A stretch of 9,961 nt of DNA from Desulfovibrio sp. Lineage in GTDB: Bacteria; Desulfobacterota; Desulfovibrionia; Desulfovibrionales; Desulfovibrionaceae. A model generated the notes under the pieces. It did not search any database and was not told the origin of the DNA. It was given only the letters and a program-made list of their open reading frames with translations. A program made the translations under genes and the position numbers. Within the stretch, counting starts at the first letter, position 1. Each line of letters opens with the position of its first letter. The stretch spans positions 1-9,961 of the forward strand of contig JAISXC010000046.1 of NCBI GenBank assembly GCA_031270875.1, in the 5' to 3' direction. Of the stretch, positions 1 to 6,503 are shown piece by piece.

Positions 1-473
1 GCAATCTTTCCAACGATAGTCACAACGGCGACCTGCTCACCTCCACCGGCAAGCTGAAAGTGCACTTCGGTTCGGGCAACGACTCGGCGGAAGATTATTA
101 CTATATCCAGATCGGCACCGCGACGGCCTCCGCCCTGGGGCTGGGCAACTCCTCGGCGCAGGACGCGGGCTACAGCATCTCCACGCAGCAGGCCGCGCAG
201 GAGGCTCTGGTGGCGATCAACAACGCCATCGTCTCCAAGGACAAGATACGCGCGAACCTCGGCGCGATGCAGAACCGTCTGGAAAACACCATCTCCAACC
301 TGACGATCCAGGCCGAAAATCTGCAGGCCGCGGAATCGCGCATTTCCGATGTGGACGTGGCCTCCGAAATGACGCAGTTCGTACGCAACCAGATACTCAC
401 CCAGGCCGCCGTGGCCATGCTTTCGCAGGCCAACAGCATACCGCGCATGGCCTTGCAGCTCATCAGCGGCTAA
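1..473 (+). CDS. fliC: Flagellin, C-terminal part (5' end outside window)
   Basis: Flagellin is the structural subunit exported through the flagellar type III apparatus and polymerised into the filament. The open frame enters from the left edge (first full codon at base 3) and ends at TAA 471-473, so about 157 residues are visible. The GTG at 60 is an internal valine, not a start. The last ~90 residues match the conserved flagellin C-terminal (D0/D1) domain: LGAMQNRLENTISNL, then AENLQAAESRISDVDVASEM, then a TRNQI-like stretch (FVRNQI) and MLSQANSIP close to the end. These heptad-rich helices pack in the filament core. The upstream visible part (NDSAEDYYYIQIGTATASALG) belongs to the variable middle-to-D1 transition. 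The promoter and N-terminal half are not visible, so regulation (usually sigma-28 or sigma-54 in this group) cannot be judged. Family identity is very secure; the exact paralogue is not known. Confidence 0.96.
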   Translation, partial: NLSNDSHNGDLLTSTGKLKVHFGSGNDSAEDYYYIQIGTATASALGLGNSSAQDAGYSISTQQAAQEALVAINNAIVSKDKIRANLGAMQNRLENTISNLTIQAENLQAAESRISDVDVASEMTQFVRNQILTQAAVAMLSQANSIPRMALQLISG

Positions 474-512
474 AAACCGGCCTGAAAGCGCGTGCCATGC
501 GCCTGAAGGCAC

Positions 513-547
513 ATATTTCCGGAGGGGTTACGCCCCTTCGGGAATAT
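513..547. terminator. Hairpin between convergent flagellin and rimO genes
   Basis: Left arm 513-527 and right arm 533-547 pair over 15 positions (13 Watson-Crick, 2 G-U on the + strand transcript) around the 5-base loop TTACG. It lies 40 bases after the flagellin stop and 17 bases beyond the rimO stop, where a shared terminator for convergent genes is expected. There is only a weak T-rich follow-on (ATTCCTT) on + and none on -, so it is not a textbook intrinsic terminator. It could also work mainly as a 3' stabilising hairpin. Confidence 0.7.
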
Positions 548-563
548 TCCTTGCCGGGGGAGC

Positions 564-1880
564 CTATGCAAGGCCCGTCAGGTCATATTCCGAACTTTCA
601 ACGATTTCGCACTCCCTCATGGCTCCCGGAGCGATGCCCGGGCCGCTGACATAGGTTATGCCGTCCACTTCCGGCGCTTGAAACCATACGCGCCCGACAT
701 GCAGGCCCGGCCATTCCGGATGCGCGGCATCCACAAGCACGGGCAGACGCTTGCCCACGCAGGCCGCGAGGCGGGCGGCGCTGATTCCGGCCTGAATGTC
801 CATGAGGGTCTTTTTGCGGGACTGCTTGACATCCTCGGGTATCTGTCCCGGCAGGGCGGCGGCCTTCGTGCCGTCTTCGGCCTGATAGGTGAAAACTCCC
901 ACATGCTGAAAGCGCTCTTCCTCCACAAAACGGCAGAGGTGGTCAAAGTGTTTTTCAGTTTCGCCGGGATACCCCACAATGAAGGTAGTCCGCAGGGAAG
1001 CATCGGGCAGCTCCGCGCGCACGGCGTCAAGCGCATGTCTGGGATCGCGCGCGAAAGGGCGCCCCATCCGCGCCAGTATCGAAGGATGCGCGTGCTGCAG
1101 GGGGATGTCCAGATATGGAAGCAGCGGTGGTCCGGTTTCCCTGACGAAAGCGAGCAGGGCGGGAGTGACGCCGACCGGATACAGATAGAGCAGGCGCAGC
1201 CAGGCAAGACCGTCAAGCCCCGCAAGGCGTTCCAGCAGAGAGGGCAGTCCGTGCCTGATCCCCAGATCAAGACCCCAACTGGTGCTGTCCTGCGCTACCA
1301 GCACCAGTTCCCTCACCCCCTGGCCGAGCAAAAATTTTGCCTCGCTGAGAATATCGTCCGCCCCGGCGGATTCAAGATGGCCGCGGATGGAGGGAATGGT
1401 GCAGAAAGCGCAATGATGCCGGCAGCCTTCCGCGATCTTCAGCCATGCATACGAAGGGCCTGTGGAGAGCAGGCGGCCCCCGGTTTCCTGCGGCCGCGGC
1501 AGGTGGAGAGCGCCCGCGAGCATGGCCGGCCAGAGACTGCGGTGCGCCGCGGGCAGCCAGATGTCCACTTCAGGCAGTTCCCCGGCCAGCGTTTTTTCGC
1601 CGTAGCGGCCGACCATGCAGCCGGCAACGGCAAGCAGCGGTTTCCTTTTGCAGCGTGACACGGCGCGGACGGCATCCAGTATCGCGCGGACGGACTCGCG
1701 CACCGCAGGTGTGATGAAACCGCAGGTGTTTATGAAAACAAGGCGCGCTCTGCCTATATGCCGAACGCTTTTGACGGGGGCCGGCAGAGAACCCAGCAAA
1801 CGTTCGCTGTCCACACGGTTTTTGGGACAACCGAGGGAGAGGCTCCAGACGGCCAGGGGGGGTGACGCGGACCTTGTCAT
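564..1880 (-). CDS. rimO: Ribosomal protein S12 methylthiotransferase RimO
   Basis: RimO is a radical-SAM enzyme that puts a methylthio group on the beta carbon of the conserved aspartate of ribosomal protein S12, using SAM and two 4Fe-4S clusters. The 438-residue product has the full family layout. An N-terminal UPF0004 domain opens with SLGCPKNRVDSE and holds cluster cysteines C18, C53 (NTCGF) and C88 (AGCM). The radical-SAM core carries C153-x3-C157-x2-C160 in EGCRHHCAFCTIPSIRG. A C-terminal TRAM-like domain covers about 370-438. SLGCPKN separates RimO from the tRNA enzyme MiaB. ATG at 1880 is chosen because it leaves a normal short leader before the first motif, although no clear Shine-Dalgarno sequence precedes it. 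The gene starts 20 bases after the preceding minus-strand gene ends, so the two are probably co-transcribed and possibly translationally linked. It ends towards the flagellin gene, separated by a hairpin. Confidence 0.96.
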   Translation of the reverse strand: MTRSASPPLAVWSLSLGCPKNRVDSERLLGSLPAPVKSVRHIGRARLVFINTCGFITPAVRESVRAILDAVRAVSRCKRKPLLAVAGCMVGRYGEKTLAGELPEVDIWLPAAHRSLWPAMLAGALHLPRPQETGGRLLSTGPSYAWLKIAEGCRHHCAFCTIPSIRGHLESAGADDILSEAKFLLGQGVRELVLVAQDSTSWGLDLGIRHGLPSLLERLAGLDGLAWLRLLYLYPVGVTPALLAFVRETGPPLLPYLDIPLQHAHPSILARMGRPFARDPRHALDAVRAELPDASLRTTFIVGYPGETEKHFDHLCRFVEEERFQHVGVFTYQAEDGTKAAALPGQIPEDVKQSRKKTLMDIQAGISAARLAACVGKRLPVLVDAAHPEWPGLHVGRVWFQAPEVDGITYVSGPGIAPGAMRECEIVESSEYDLTGLA

Positions 1881-1900
1881 ATTGCAAAATGGTCGCCGCG

Positions 1901-2470
1901 TTACAAAGGAAGCCGCAAAAAGCGCAGGCTGGACGGTTGGATAAAAAGCAACCGCTCCGCGCTCACCTCCTCCTGGCTGGTGACGAAACTCTCTTTGCGG
2001 ATGTTGAGTATCGCTTCCGCTTCATGGCTGCAGTCAAAAAGATGAAGAATTTTGTCGTCCATGCGGTCCGCGGTCGTCCAGTGTCGGTTGACGGGCGGGG
2101 TTTCCGGTTTCAGGCTGCGCAGAAAACGCAAAATCACAGCGCGCGGCGCGCCGTTTTCAAACCAGTCACGGAAGGTTTCCCACACTTCCTGAGGCGAGGG
2201 TTGATCGTTCCCGTTGAAAGGCTTGTGAACTCTTAAGGGGAATTTCTTGCCGGCCGCAATCAGGAGATCGTCCACAAGATCCAAATAATCGGTATCCTGC
2301 TCAAGAACGGCTCTCAGCGCGCCGGACCTGTCCGCAAGCGAGAGCAGGGTTTCGTTGAGCAAATCGCGCGCGCTCAGCGTGCGGATGCCGTGGGTCAGGC
2401 GCAGGGCGTTGAGAACCGCGTATATGGCGCAGAATGTGTCGAGTTTGCCCTGATAGAAGGGTTTCAGCAT
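1901..2470 (-). CDS. Uncharacterised papain-like cysteine peptidase fold protein
   Basis: I do not recognise a named family for this 189-residue protein. Near the N-terminus it has YQGKLDTFCAIYAVLNAL, the pattern of a papain-like or C39-like enzyme: a catalytic cysteine (C14) starting a helix, with a preceding Q7 that could form the oxyanion hole. A later RHW (H130-W131) is followed 16 residues on by LFDCS (D146), which fits the His and Asp/Asn of a Cys-His-Asp triad. The middle (residues 30-110) is helical and charged, ending in a predicted strand AVILRFL. No signal peptide or membrane segment is visible, so it should be cytoplasmic. ATG 2470 is supported by AGAGGAA at a good distance upstream. 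It is the first gene of a probable operon with rimO and diverges from a glycosyltransferase gene. It could be a peptidase, an acyl- or transglutaminase-like enzyme, or a deamidase; the substrate is unknown. The coding call is firm and the fold call is an inference from motifs. Confidence 0.8.
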   Translation of the reverse strand: MLKPFYQGKLDTFCAIYAVLNALRLTHGIRTLSARDLLNETLLSLADRSGALRAVLEQDTDYLDLVDDLLIAAGKKFPLRVHKPFNGNDQPSPQEVWETFRDWFENGAPRAVILRFLRSLKPETPPVNRHWTTADRMDDKILHLFDCSHEAEAILNIRKESFVTSQEEVSAERLLFIQPSSLRFLRLPL

Positions 2471-2476
2471 ACTGTG

Positions 2477-2483
2477 TTCCTCT
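2477..2483 (-). promoter_or_regulatory. Ribosome binding site of the papain-like gene
   Basis: On the minus strand the sequence reads AGAGGAA, followed by a 6-base spacer to the ATG at 2470. This supports that start over alternatives. Confidence 0.65.
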
Positions 2484-2511
2484 GCCGGCAGTTATGCCCG
2501 TAAGCCGGTCT

Positions 2512-2536
2512 CCGGTCAAGGCGGCGGAATGACCGG
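2512..2536. repeat. Inverted repeat CCGGTCA/TGACCGG, possible operator
   Basis: Perfect 7-base arms (2512-2518 and 2530-2536) are separated by 11 bases. The right arm touches the first base of the proposed -35 box of the rightward promoter. A centre-to-centre distance of 18 bases is unusual but usable for a dimeric regulator. The intervening bases are GC-rich (AGGCGGCGGAA). A role as operator is inferred from position only, and chance is possible in GC-rich DNA. Confidence 0.35.
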
Positions 2537-2564
2537 TGACAATTATGGAAAATTTCTCTATAAT
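2536..2564 (+). promoter_or_regulatory. Sigma-70 type promoter for the glycosyltransferase gene
   Basis: A GTGACA box at 2536-2541 (5 of 6 matches to TTGACA) and a perfect TATAAT at 2559-2564 are separated by exactly 17 bases. The region is AT-rich inside otherwise GC-rich DNA. Transcription would start near 2571, giving a leader of about 60 bases before the ATG at 2632. It may also drive panC and perhaps the genes after it, because no terminator is seen between the glycosyltransferase and panC. Confidence 0.72.
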
Positions 2565-2596
2565 TTTTTCTCCAATTCCAAACAGTAAGGCATGGT

Positions 2597-2611
2597 TCTG
2601 AAATTTTCAGA
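2597..2611. repeat. Palindrome TCTGAAA-T-TTTCAGA in the leader
   Basis: Perfect 7-base arms flank a single T. A further half-site CTGAAAG begins at once at 2612. It would lie about 25-40 bases after the predicted transcription start and 20 bases before the glycosyltransferase ATG. That is a plausible place for a repressor site, though the A/T-rich core could arise by chance. Confidence 0.35.
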
Positions 2612-2631
2612 CTGAAAGTACAGAGGGCTGG

Positions 2632-4317
2632 ATGAAAAACGAAAAAATCTGGGCGAGTCTGCACCCGTTTTTTGAGCAGGGATCAGCCCTGGGACGCAGG
2701 GAAGCCAACCGGCGTTTTCTCACCGCCCTGATTGCCGCCGGATTTTTCGAAAAGTACCATTTTTTCCTGCCCCATCCCGATGACTGCGCCCGGCTTGAAA
2801 AAGAACTGGACAATGTTTTTCCCGGCCCCATGAAAGAAGGGCGTTTCGTTTTGCAGTTGCACAGGGATTTTGCGGAAGCGCTGCAAAAACATACTTATTA
2901 TTGTTTGCATCTGTCTGATCCCATCCTTCATTTTACAGAAGCCGTCTGCCTGCGCAATGTTTTCAGCCGCCGCGTATTTCCCGTCACCGCCCCGACGCAT
3001 TCCCTGAGCTACGCCGAGTACGGAGGGAATTTCCTGAATCATTTGTGGGGAGGGGTTACAACGCGTGATGCGATTGTCGGCACGTCAATCTGCGGCGTGT
3101 CGGTTGTGCGGTCGTACTACGATCGCCTGCGTCGCGCCTATGCCCTGGACGAGAAAGATTTCAGGGCGCCTTCCGTCAGACACATTCCCTTGGGGGCGGA
3201 TCCGCAGCTTATGCCAGCCCCTGATGAAAAAGATTCCTTGGGCCGCCAATGCCGCTGCCGGTACGCCTTGGAGGACAGGATCGTATTTTTGGTGTTCGCG
3301 CGCATTTCCCACCAGTCGAAGATGGACTTGCTGCCGCTTCTGCGCGCCTGCAAGCGCGCGGAAGAAGCCGGTTTGCGGCCTGAGAACTATTGCCTGGTGC
3401 TGGCGGGATGGATTGATGAAAACGACGGTTTTGAGAGAGAGTTGCTGCGGCTGGCCGCCAATCTCGGCATATGCTGCCGTCTGATCCCCCGACCGGACGA
3501 TGCCGCCCGCAAGTCTCTGTATGCCGCCGCGGACATCTTTCTTTCACCGTCGGACAATCTGCAGGAGACTTTCGGGCTGACCATCCTGGAGGCGGAACTT
3601 TCCTGCCTGCCGATTGTGGCGTCGAATTTCGACGGGTACAGGGATTTGGTGGATAACGGGGAAAACGGCATTCTTGTACCCGTAACCGGCCCGACAAAAA
3701 CACGGGCCACGGACTGTCTCGCCCGCATTGTCCCGGCGGCCGAATACCATCTTTTGCTGGCCCAGCAGAGCGCGGTGGATGTCAGGGCTTTTGGGGAGGC
3801 CATGTTCCGCCTTGCCGCCGACGCCGCGCTGCGGCGGAAGATGGGGCAGGCCGGCCGGCAGCGCGTTCTTGGCGGATATACCTGGCGGCACATTGTGAAC
3901 CGCTATCTGGAGTTGTGGGCCGAGTTGAATGAAACTCCCTGCGACCTGCCGGATGAGGTTGCGGCGCGTCCCCACAGGGCGGTCTGTCATCCCGCGTATC
4001 CTTCCTATATGGATATTTTCGGCAGTTATTATACATTGCAGGTTGACGCGCCCGCCATTCAGGATAAAAAACTTGTCTGGAGCAAGGCGGGCAGGGCGGT
4101 TTATTACGGTATGGATTTTCCTGTGATATATCGCTTGACAGAGAGATACATCAGGCCTGACACTCTGAAAAGATTCCTTTTCGCGGCAAGGCGGCCGATT
4201 ACGGTCGCGGCCCTGCGCGAGATCTGCCGTGGCCTCTCGCCGGGGGCCGGACCCGGAGATGATGATTTTGTCCTTTTGTGGGCTTTGAAACACGACTTTC
4301 TGGAATTTTCCGGATAA
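2632..4317 (+). CDS. Family 4 (GT-B) glycosyltransferase with C-terminal extension
   Basis: Retaining GT-B enzymes of family GT4 move a sugar from a nucleotide donor to an acceptor. Here both donor and acceptor are unknown. The 561-residue protein has an N-terminal acceptor half with FPVTAPTHSLSY (H123) and a linker ending IPLGAD (188-190). The donor-binding half follows: VFARISHQSKMD, with K230 in the usual phosphate-binding position, then SPSDN, and the E-x7-E motif E312-TFGLTIL-E320, followed by PIVASNFDGYRDLV. A helix closing the GT fold ends near 429. Residues 430-561 are extra: a tyrosine- and proline-rich linker, then a helical end (ITVAALREIC, LLWALKHDFLEF) that resembles a winged helix. 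No signal peptide or membrane segment is seen. ATG 2632 is preceded by GAGGG at 2623-2627 and by a good promoter. panC follows 21 bases later. Its job could be glycosylation of protein, surface polymer or a small product. The GT4 call is secure; anything more specific is not. Confidence 0.9.
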   Translation: MKNEKIWASLHPFFEQGSALGRREANRRFLTALIAAGFFEKYHFFLPHPDDCARLEKELDNVFPGPMKEGRFVLQLHRDFAEALQKHTYYCLHLSDPILHFTEAVCLRNVFSRRVFPVTAPTHSLSYAEYGGNFLNHLWGGVTTRDAIVGTSICGVSVVRSYYDRLRRAYALDEKDFRAPSVRHIPLGADPQLMPAPDEKDSLGRQCRCRYALEDRIVFLVFARISHQSKMDLLPLLRACKRAEEAGLRPENYCLVLAGWIDENDGFERELLRLAANLGICCRLIPRPDDAARKSLYAAADIFLSPSDNLQETFGLTILEAELSCLPIVASNFDGYRDLVDNGENGILVPVTGPTKTRATDCLARIVPAAEYHLLLAQQSAVDVRAFGEAMFRLAADAALRRKMGQAGRQRVLGGYTWRHIVNRYLELWAELNETPCDLPDEVAARPHRAVCHPAYPSYMDIFGSYYTLQVDAPAIQDKKLVWSKAGRAVYYGMDFPVIYRLTERYIRPDTLKRFLFAARRPITVAALREICRGLSPGAGPGDDDFVLLWALKHDFLEFSG

Positions 4318-4338
4318 TTCCGCGTAATAAATTTTGCC

Positions 4339-5187
4339 ATGCAGATACTCGTGTCTCCGTATGAACTGAGCGAGCAATGCCGCGACTGGCGTTGCCAGGG
4401 CCTCACCACGGCCCTTGTGCCCACCATGGGCTGTTATCACGCCGGGCATGAAGACCTGATGCGGCACGGCAGGGGGCTCGCGAAGCGCCTTGTCGTCAGC
4501 CTTTTTGTAAACCCTGCTCAATTCGGCCCCGGTGAGGATTTGGATTCCTATCCCAGAAACGCGGAACGCGATAAGGCCATCGCTGAAGCATGCGGAGCGG
4601 ATGTGCTGTTTATGCCCAAGGCTGATGCCATGTACGCGCAGGACCACGGCACATGGGTTGATGTTCCGGACATGGCGAAAAAGCTTTGCGGGCAAAGACG
4701 TCCCGCGCATTTCCGCGGCGTGTGCACGGTGGTGCTGAAGCTTTTTCTGCTCAGCCGGGCGGATGTGGCTGTTTTTGGAAACAAGGACTGGCAGCAGCAG
4801 GCCATTATCCGCCGGATGGTGCGCGATCTCAACATGCCCGTACGTATTGAAACGCGTCCTGTCGCGCGCGAGGCCGACGGCCTTGCCCTGTCCTCGCGCA
4901 ACGTGTATCTCACGCCTGAAGAGCGCGCGCAGGCTCCGGAAATATATCAGGGGCTGCGTTGCGCCCGGGAACTGGCGGGGCGGGGCGAAAAGGACGCGGG
5001 GCTGTTGCGGAAAGCGGTCCTGAGGCGCTGGGCCGAGCGTTTGCCCTTGGGGCGGCTTGACTACCTCGCTGTGGCGCATCCTGAAACATTGGAGCAAGTG
5101 GCCTGCATTGGGGAGCCATCCCTCATGGCGTGCGCCGTGCATCTGGGGAAAGCCCGCCTCATTGACAATATTATCCTGTACCCCTGA
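4339..5187 (+). CDS. panC: Pantothenate synthetase (pantoate--beta-alanine ligase)
   Basis: PanC joins pantoate and beta-alanine with ATP, through a pantoyl-adenylate intermediate, to form pantothenate, the vitamin B5 precursor of CoA; it is cytosolic. The 282-residue length is normal. The nucleotidyltransferase HIGH-type motif is [10 protein letters not shown] (H34, H37). Next come [20 protein letters not shown] (54-73), the pantoate and ATP region [24 protein letters not shown], and [12 protein letters not shown], which holds the KMSKS-equivalent loop. The C-terminal beta-alanine-side domain ends IDNIILYP. Compared with common PanC sequences, RPGHF reads RPAHF and EKDxQQ reads NKDWQQ; I recall similar variants in Desulfovibrio relatives. 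The gene starts 21 bases after the glycosyltransferase and probably shares its transcript. The Shine-Dalgarno is poor (AAATTTTGCC before the ATG), so translation may depend partly on the upstream gene. No panB or panD is visible. Confidence 0.97.
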   Translation: MQILVSPYELSEQCRDWRCQGLTTALVPTMGCYHAGHEDLMRHGRGLAKRLVVSLFVNPAQFGPGEDLDSYPRNAERDKAIAEACGADVLFMPKADAMYAQDHGTWVDVPDMAKKLCGQRRPAHFRGVCTVVLKLFLLSRADVAVFGNKDWQQQAIIRRMVRDLNMPVRIETRPVAREADGLALSSRNVYLTPEERAQAPEIYQGLRCARELAGRGEKDAGLLRKAVLRRWAERLPLGRLDYLAVAHPETLEQVACIGEPSLMACAVHLGKARLIDNIILYP

Positions 5188-5269
5188 CGCCTGTGTTTTC
5201 GCGTCGCCTGAACCAGAAACAAACCAGTGGCTGTCATTGTTAATTTACTCGTATCCCAAGGAGGTTTCC
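5188..5269 (+). promoter_or_regulatory. metK leader with strong ribosome binding site
   Basis: This 82-base gap separates panC from metK. It ends with the near-ideal Shine-Dalgarno AAGGAGG at 5258-5264, five bases before the GTG start, which fixes the metK start. I see no convincing -35/-10 pair, no terminator, and no room for a full SAM riboswitch, so metK may be transcribed from upstream or from a promoter that I cannot identify. Confidence 0.6.
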
Positions 5270-6442
5270 GTGCAGACCAGGGGCAAATATTTTTTCACTT
5301 CCGAATCCGTTACCGAGGGGCATCCTGACAAAGTGGCGGATCAGATTTCCGATGCGGTGTTGGATACGCTTCTTGCGCAGGATCCTGACGCCCACGTGGC
5401 ATGCGAGACTCTCGTGACCACCGGCATGGCTGTCATAGCCGGAGAAATCAGCACTCGCGGCTATGCCGATTTGCCGACCGTTGTGCGTGATACAATCAAA
5501 AAAATAGGCTACAACAGCTCGGAAATGGGTTTCGACTGGCAGACCTGCGCCGTTATTTCGTCCATCGGCCGCCAGTCTCCGGATATCGCCCAGGGCGTCT
5601 TGCGCGGGAGGCCGGAGGATCAGGGGGCGGGAGATCAGGGCATGATGTTCGGCTATGCCTGCAATGAGACGGCCACGTTGATGCCCGCTCCCATTTATTG
5701 GGCTCACCAGCTCTCCCAGCGTCTCGCGGCGGCGCGCAAAGAAGGATTGGTTGACTTTTTCCGCCCTGACGGCAAAACGCAGGTTTCCTTTGAATATCAG
5801 GACGGCAAGCCCGTACGTATCAACAATGTGGTTGTTTCCACCCAGCACTGCGCTTCCGCCAGTCAGGATGACGTCGCCGCGGCGGTAAAGCAGCATGTTA
5901 TTCGGCCGGTGCTGACCCCTTCCGGCTATTTTGACGAAAAAGACTGCGAAATTTTTATCAATACCACAGGACGGTTTGTGGTTGGCGGGCCCATGGGAGA
6001 CTGCGGCCTTACCGGCCGCAAAATCATTCAGGATACCTATGGAGGCAGCGGCCACCACGGCGGCGGCGCTTTTTCCGGCAAAGACCCCTCCAAGGTTGAC
6101 CGTTCCGGAGCATACATGGGCCGTTATATAGCCAAAAATGTGGTGGCGGCAGGCCTTGCGCCGGTATGCGAAGTGCAGATCGCCTACTGCATAGGCCTGG
6201 CGCAGCCGGTGAGCGTACTGGTTTCCTCGCGGGGAACATCCGGAATTCCGGATGAAACCTTGACGCGCGCCGTACGGGAAGTCTTCGACCTGCGGCCCTA
6301 TTTTATCAACAAACGCCTTGTGTTGCAGCGTCCGATTTATCAAAAAACCTCCGTTTACGGGCATTTCGGCAGAGAATTGCCTGAATTTACCTGGGAACTT
6401 ACGGACGCCACAGCCGATTTGCTTACGGCCGCCAAGATATGA
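5270..6442 (+). CDS. metK: S-adenosylmethionine synthetase
   Basis: MetK makes SAM from methionine and ATP, releasing phosphate and pyrophosphate. SAM feeds methylation and radical-SAM enzymes such as the RimO encoded in this window. From GTG 5270 the product is 390 residues, the usual bacterial length. That start is chosen because AAGGAGG lies five bases upstream and because [20 protein letters not shown] then begins at the proper place (H18-P-D-K21). The frame is open further upstream, but that part lies inside panC. Other hallmarks are [11 protein letters not shown], the ATP-binding [11 protein letters not shown] (119-129), [17 protein letters not shown], the phosphate loop GGGAFSGKD (264-272) followed by PSKVDRS, and the C-terminal [14 protein letters not shown]. 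No key residue appears missing. A perfect hairpin begins six bases after the stop, before aroC. Confidence 0.98.
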   Translation: MQTRGKYFFTSESVTEGHPDKVADQISDAVLDTLLAQDPDAHVACETLVTTGMAVIAGEISTRGYADLPTVVRDTIKKIGYNSSEMGFDWQTCAVISSIGRQSPDIAQGVLRGRPEDQGAGDQGMMFGYACNETATLMPAPIYWAHQLSQRLAAARKEGLVDFFRPDGKTQVSFEYQDGKPVRINNVVVSTQHCASASQDDVAAAVKQHVIRPVLTPSGYFDEKDCEIFINTTGRFVVGGPMGDCGLTGRKIIQDTYGGSGHHGGGAFSGKDPSKVDRSGAYMGRYIAKNVVAAGLAPVCEVQIAYCIGLAQPVSVLVSSRGTSGIPDETLTRAVREVFDLRPYFINKRLVLQRPIYQKTSVYGHFGRELPEFTWELTDATADLLTAAKI

Positions 6443-6447
6443 CTCCA

Positions 6448-6483
6448 CCTTTTGCGCCGGCCATGCCGCGCCGGCGCAAAAGG
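6448..6483 (+). other. Perfect 14-bp hairpin between metK and aroC
   Basis: The arms CCTTTTGCGCCGGC (6448-6461) and GCCGGCGCAAAAGG (6470-6483) are exact reverse complements around the 8-base loop CATGCCGC. It begins 6 bases after the metK stop and ends 20 bases before the aroC ATG. The 3' arm is followed by CAAGC, not by a T run, on either strand, so an intrinsic terminator is not well supported. A 3' mRNA-stabilising or processing hairpin, or a leader structure affecting aroC translation, fits better. Confidence 0.75.
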
Positions 6484-6503
6484 CAAGCAACCGGGGAATT
6501 GCG

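Noticed and set aside
678..1658. 326-codon open frame on the plus strand inside rimO
   Set aside because: rimO carries all its cluster cysteines and domains on the opposite strand; the antisense product is low-complexity and arginine-rich.
2494..2601. Tiny open frames (12 and 18 codons) in the divergent intergenic region, considered as peptide precursors
   Set aside because: They have no ribosome binding site and one overlaps the promoter boxes; there is no leader-like or core-like pattern.
3544..5142. 532-codon open frame on the minus strand opposite the glycosyltransferase and panC
   Set aside because: It lies antisense to two well-supported genes, crosses their boundary, and its translation shows no recognisable domain. 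It is a coding shadow of GC-rich codons.
5057..5269. N-terminal extension of metK reading back into panC
   Set aside because: The extension overlaps panC in another frame, and the GTG at 5270 has an ideal Shine-Dalgarno and gives the standard MetK N-terminus.
5188..5269. SAM riboswitch before metK
   Set aside because: Only 82 bases are available, with no multi-helix junction or terminator stem that I can draw, so a class I riboswitch is not supported.
6448..6483. Intrinsic terminator after metK
   Set aside because: The stem is perfect but no run of T follows on either strand; it was kept as a hairpin of unknown role.
6318..6503. N-terminal extension of aroC reading back into metK
   Set aside because: The extra residues overlap metK and do not resemble chorismate synthase; the family N-terminus begins at the ATG at 6504.
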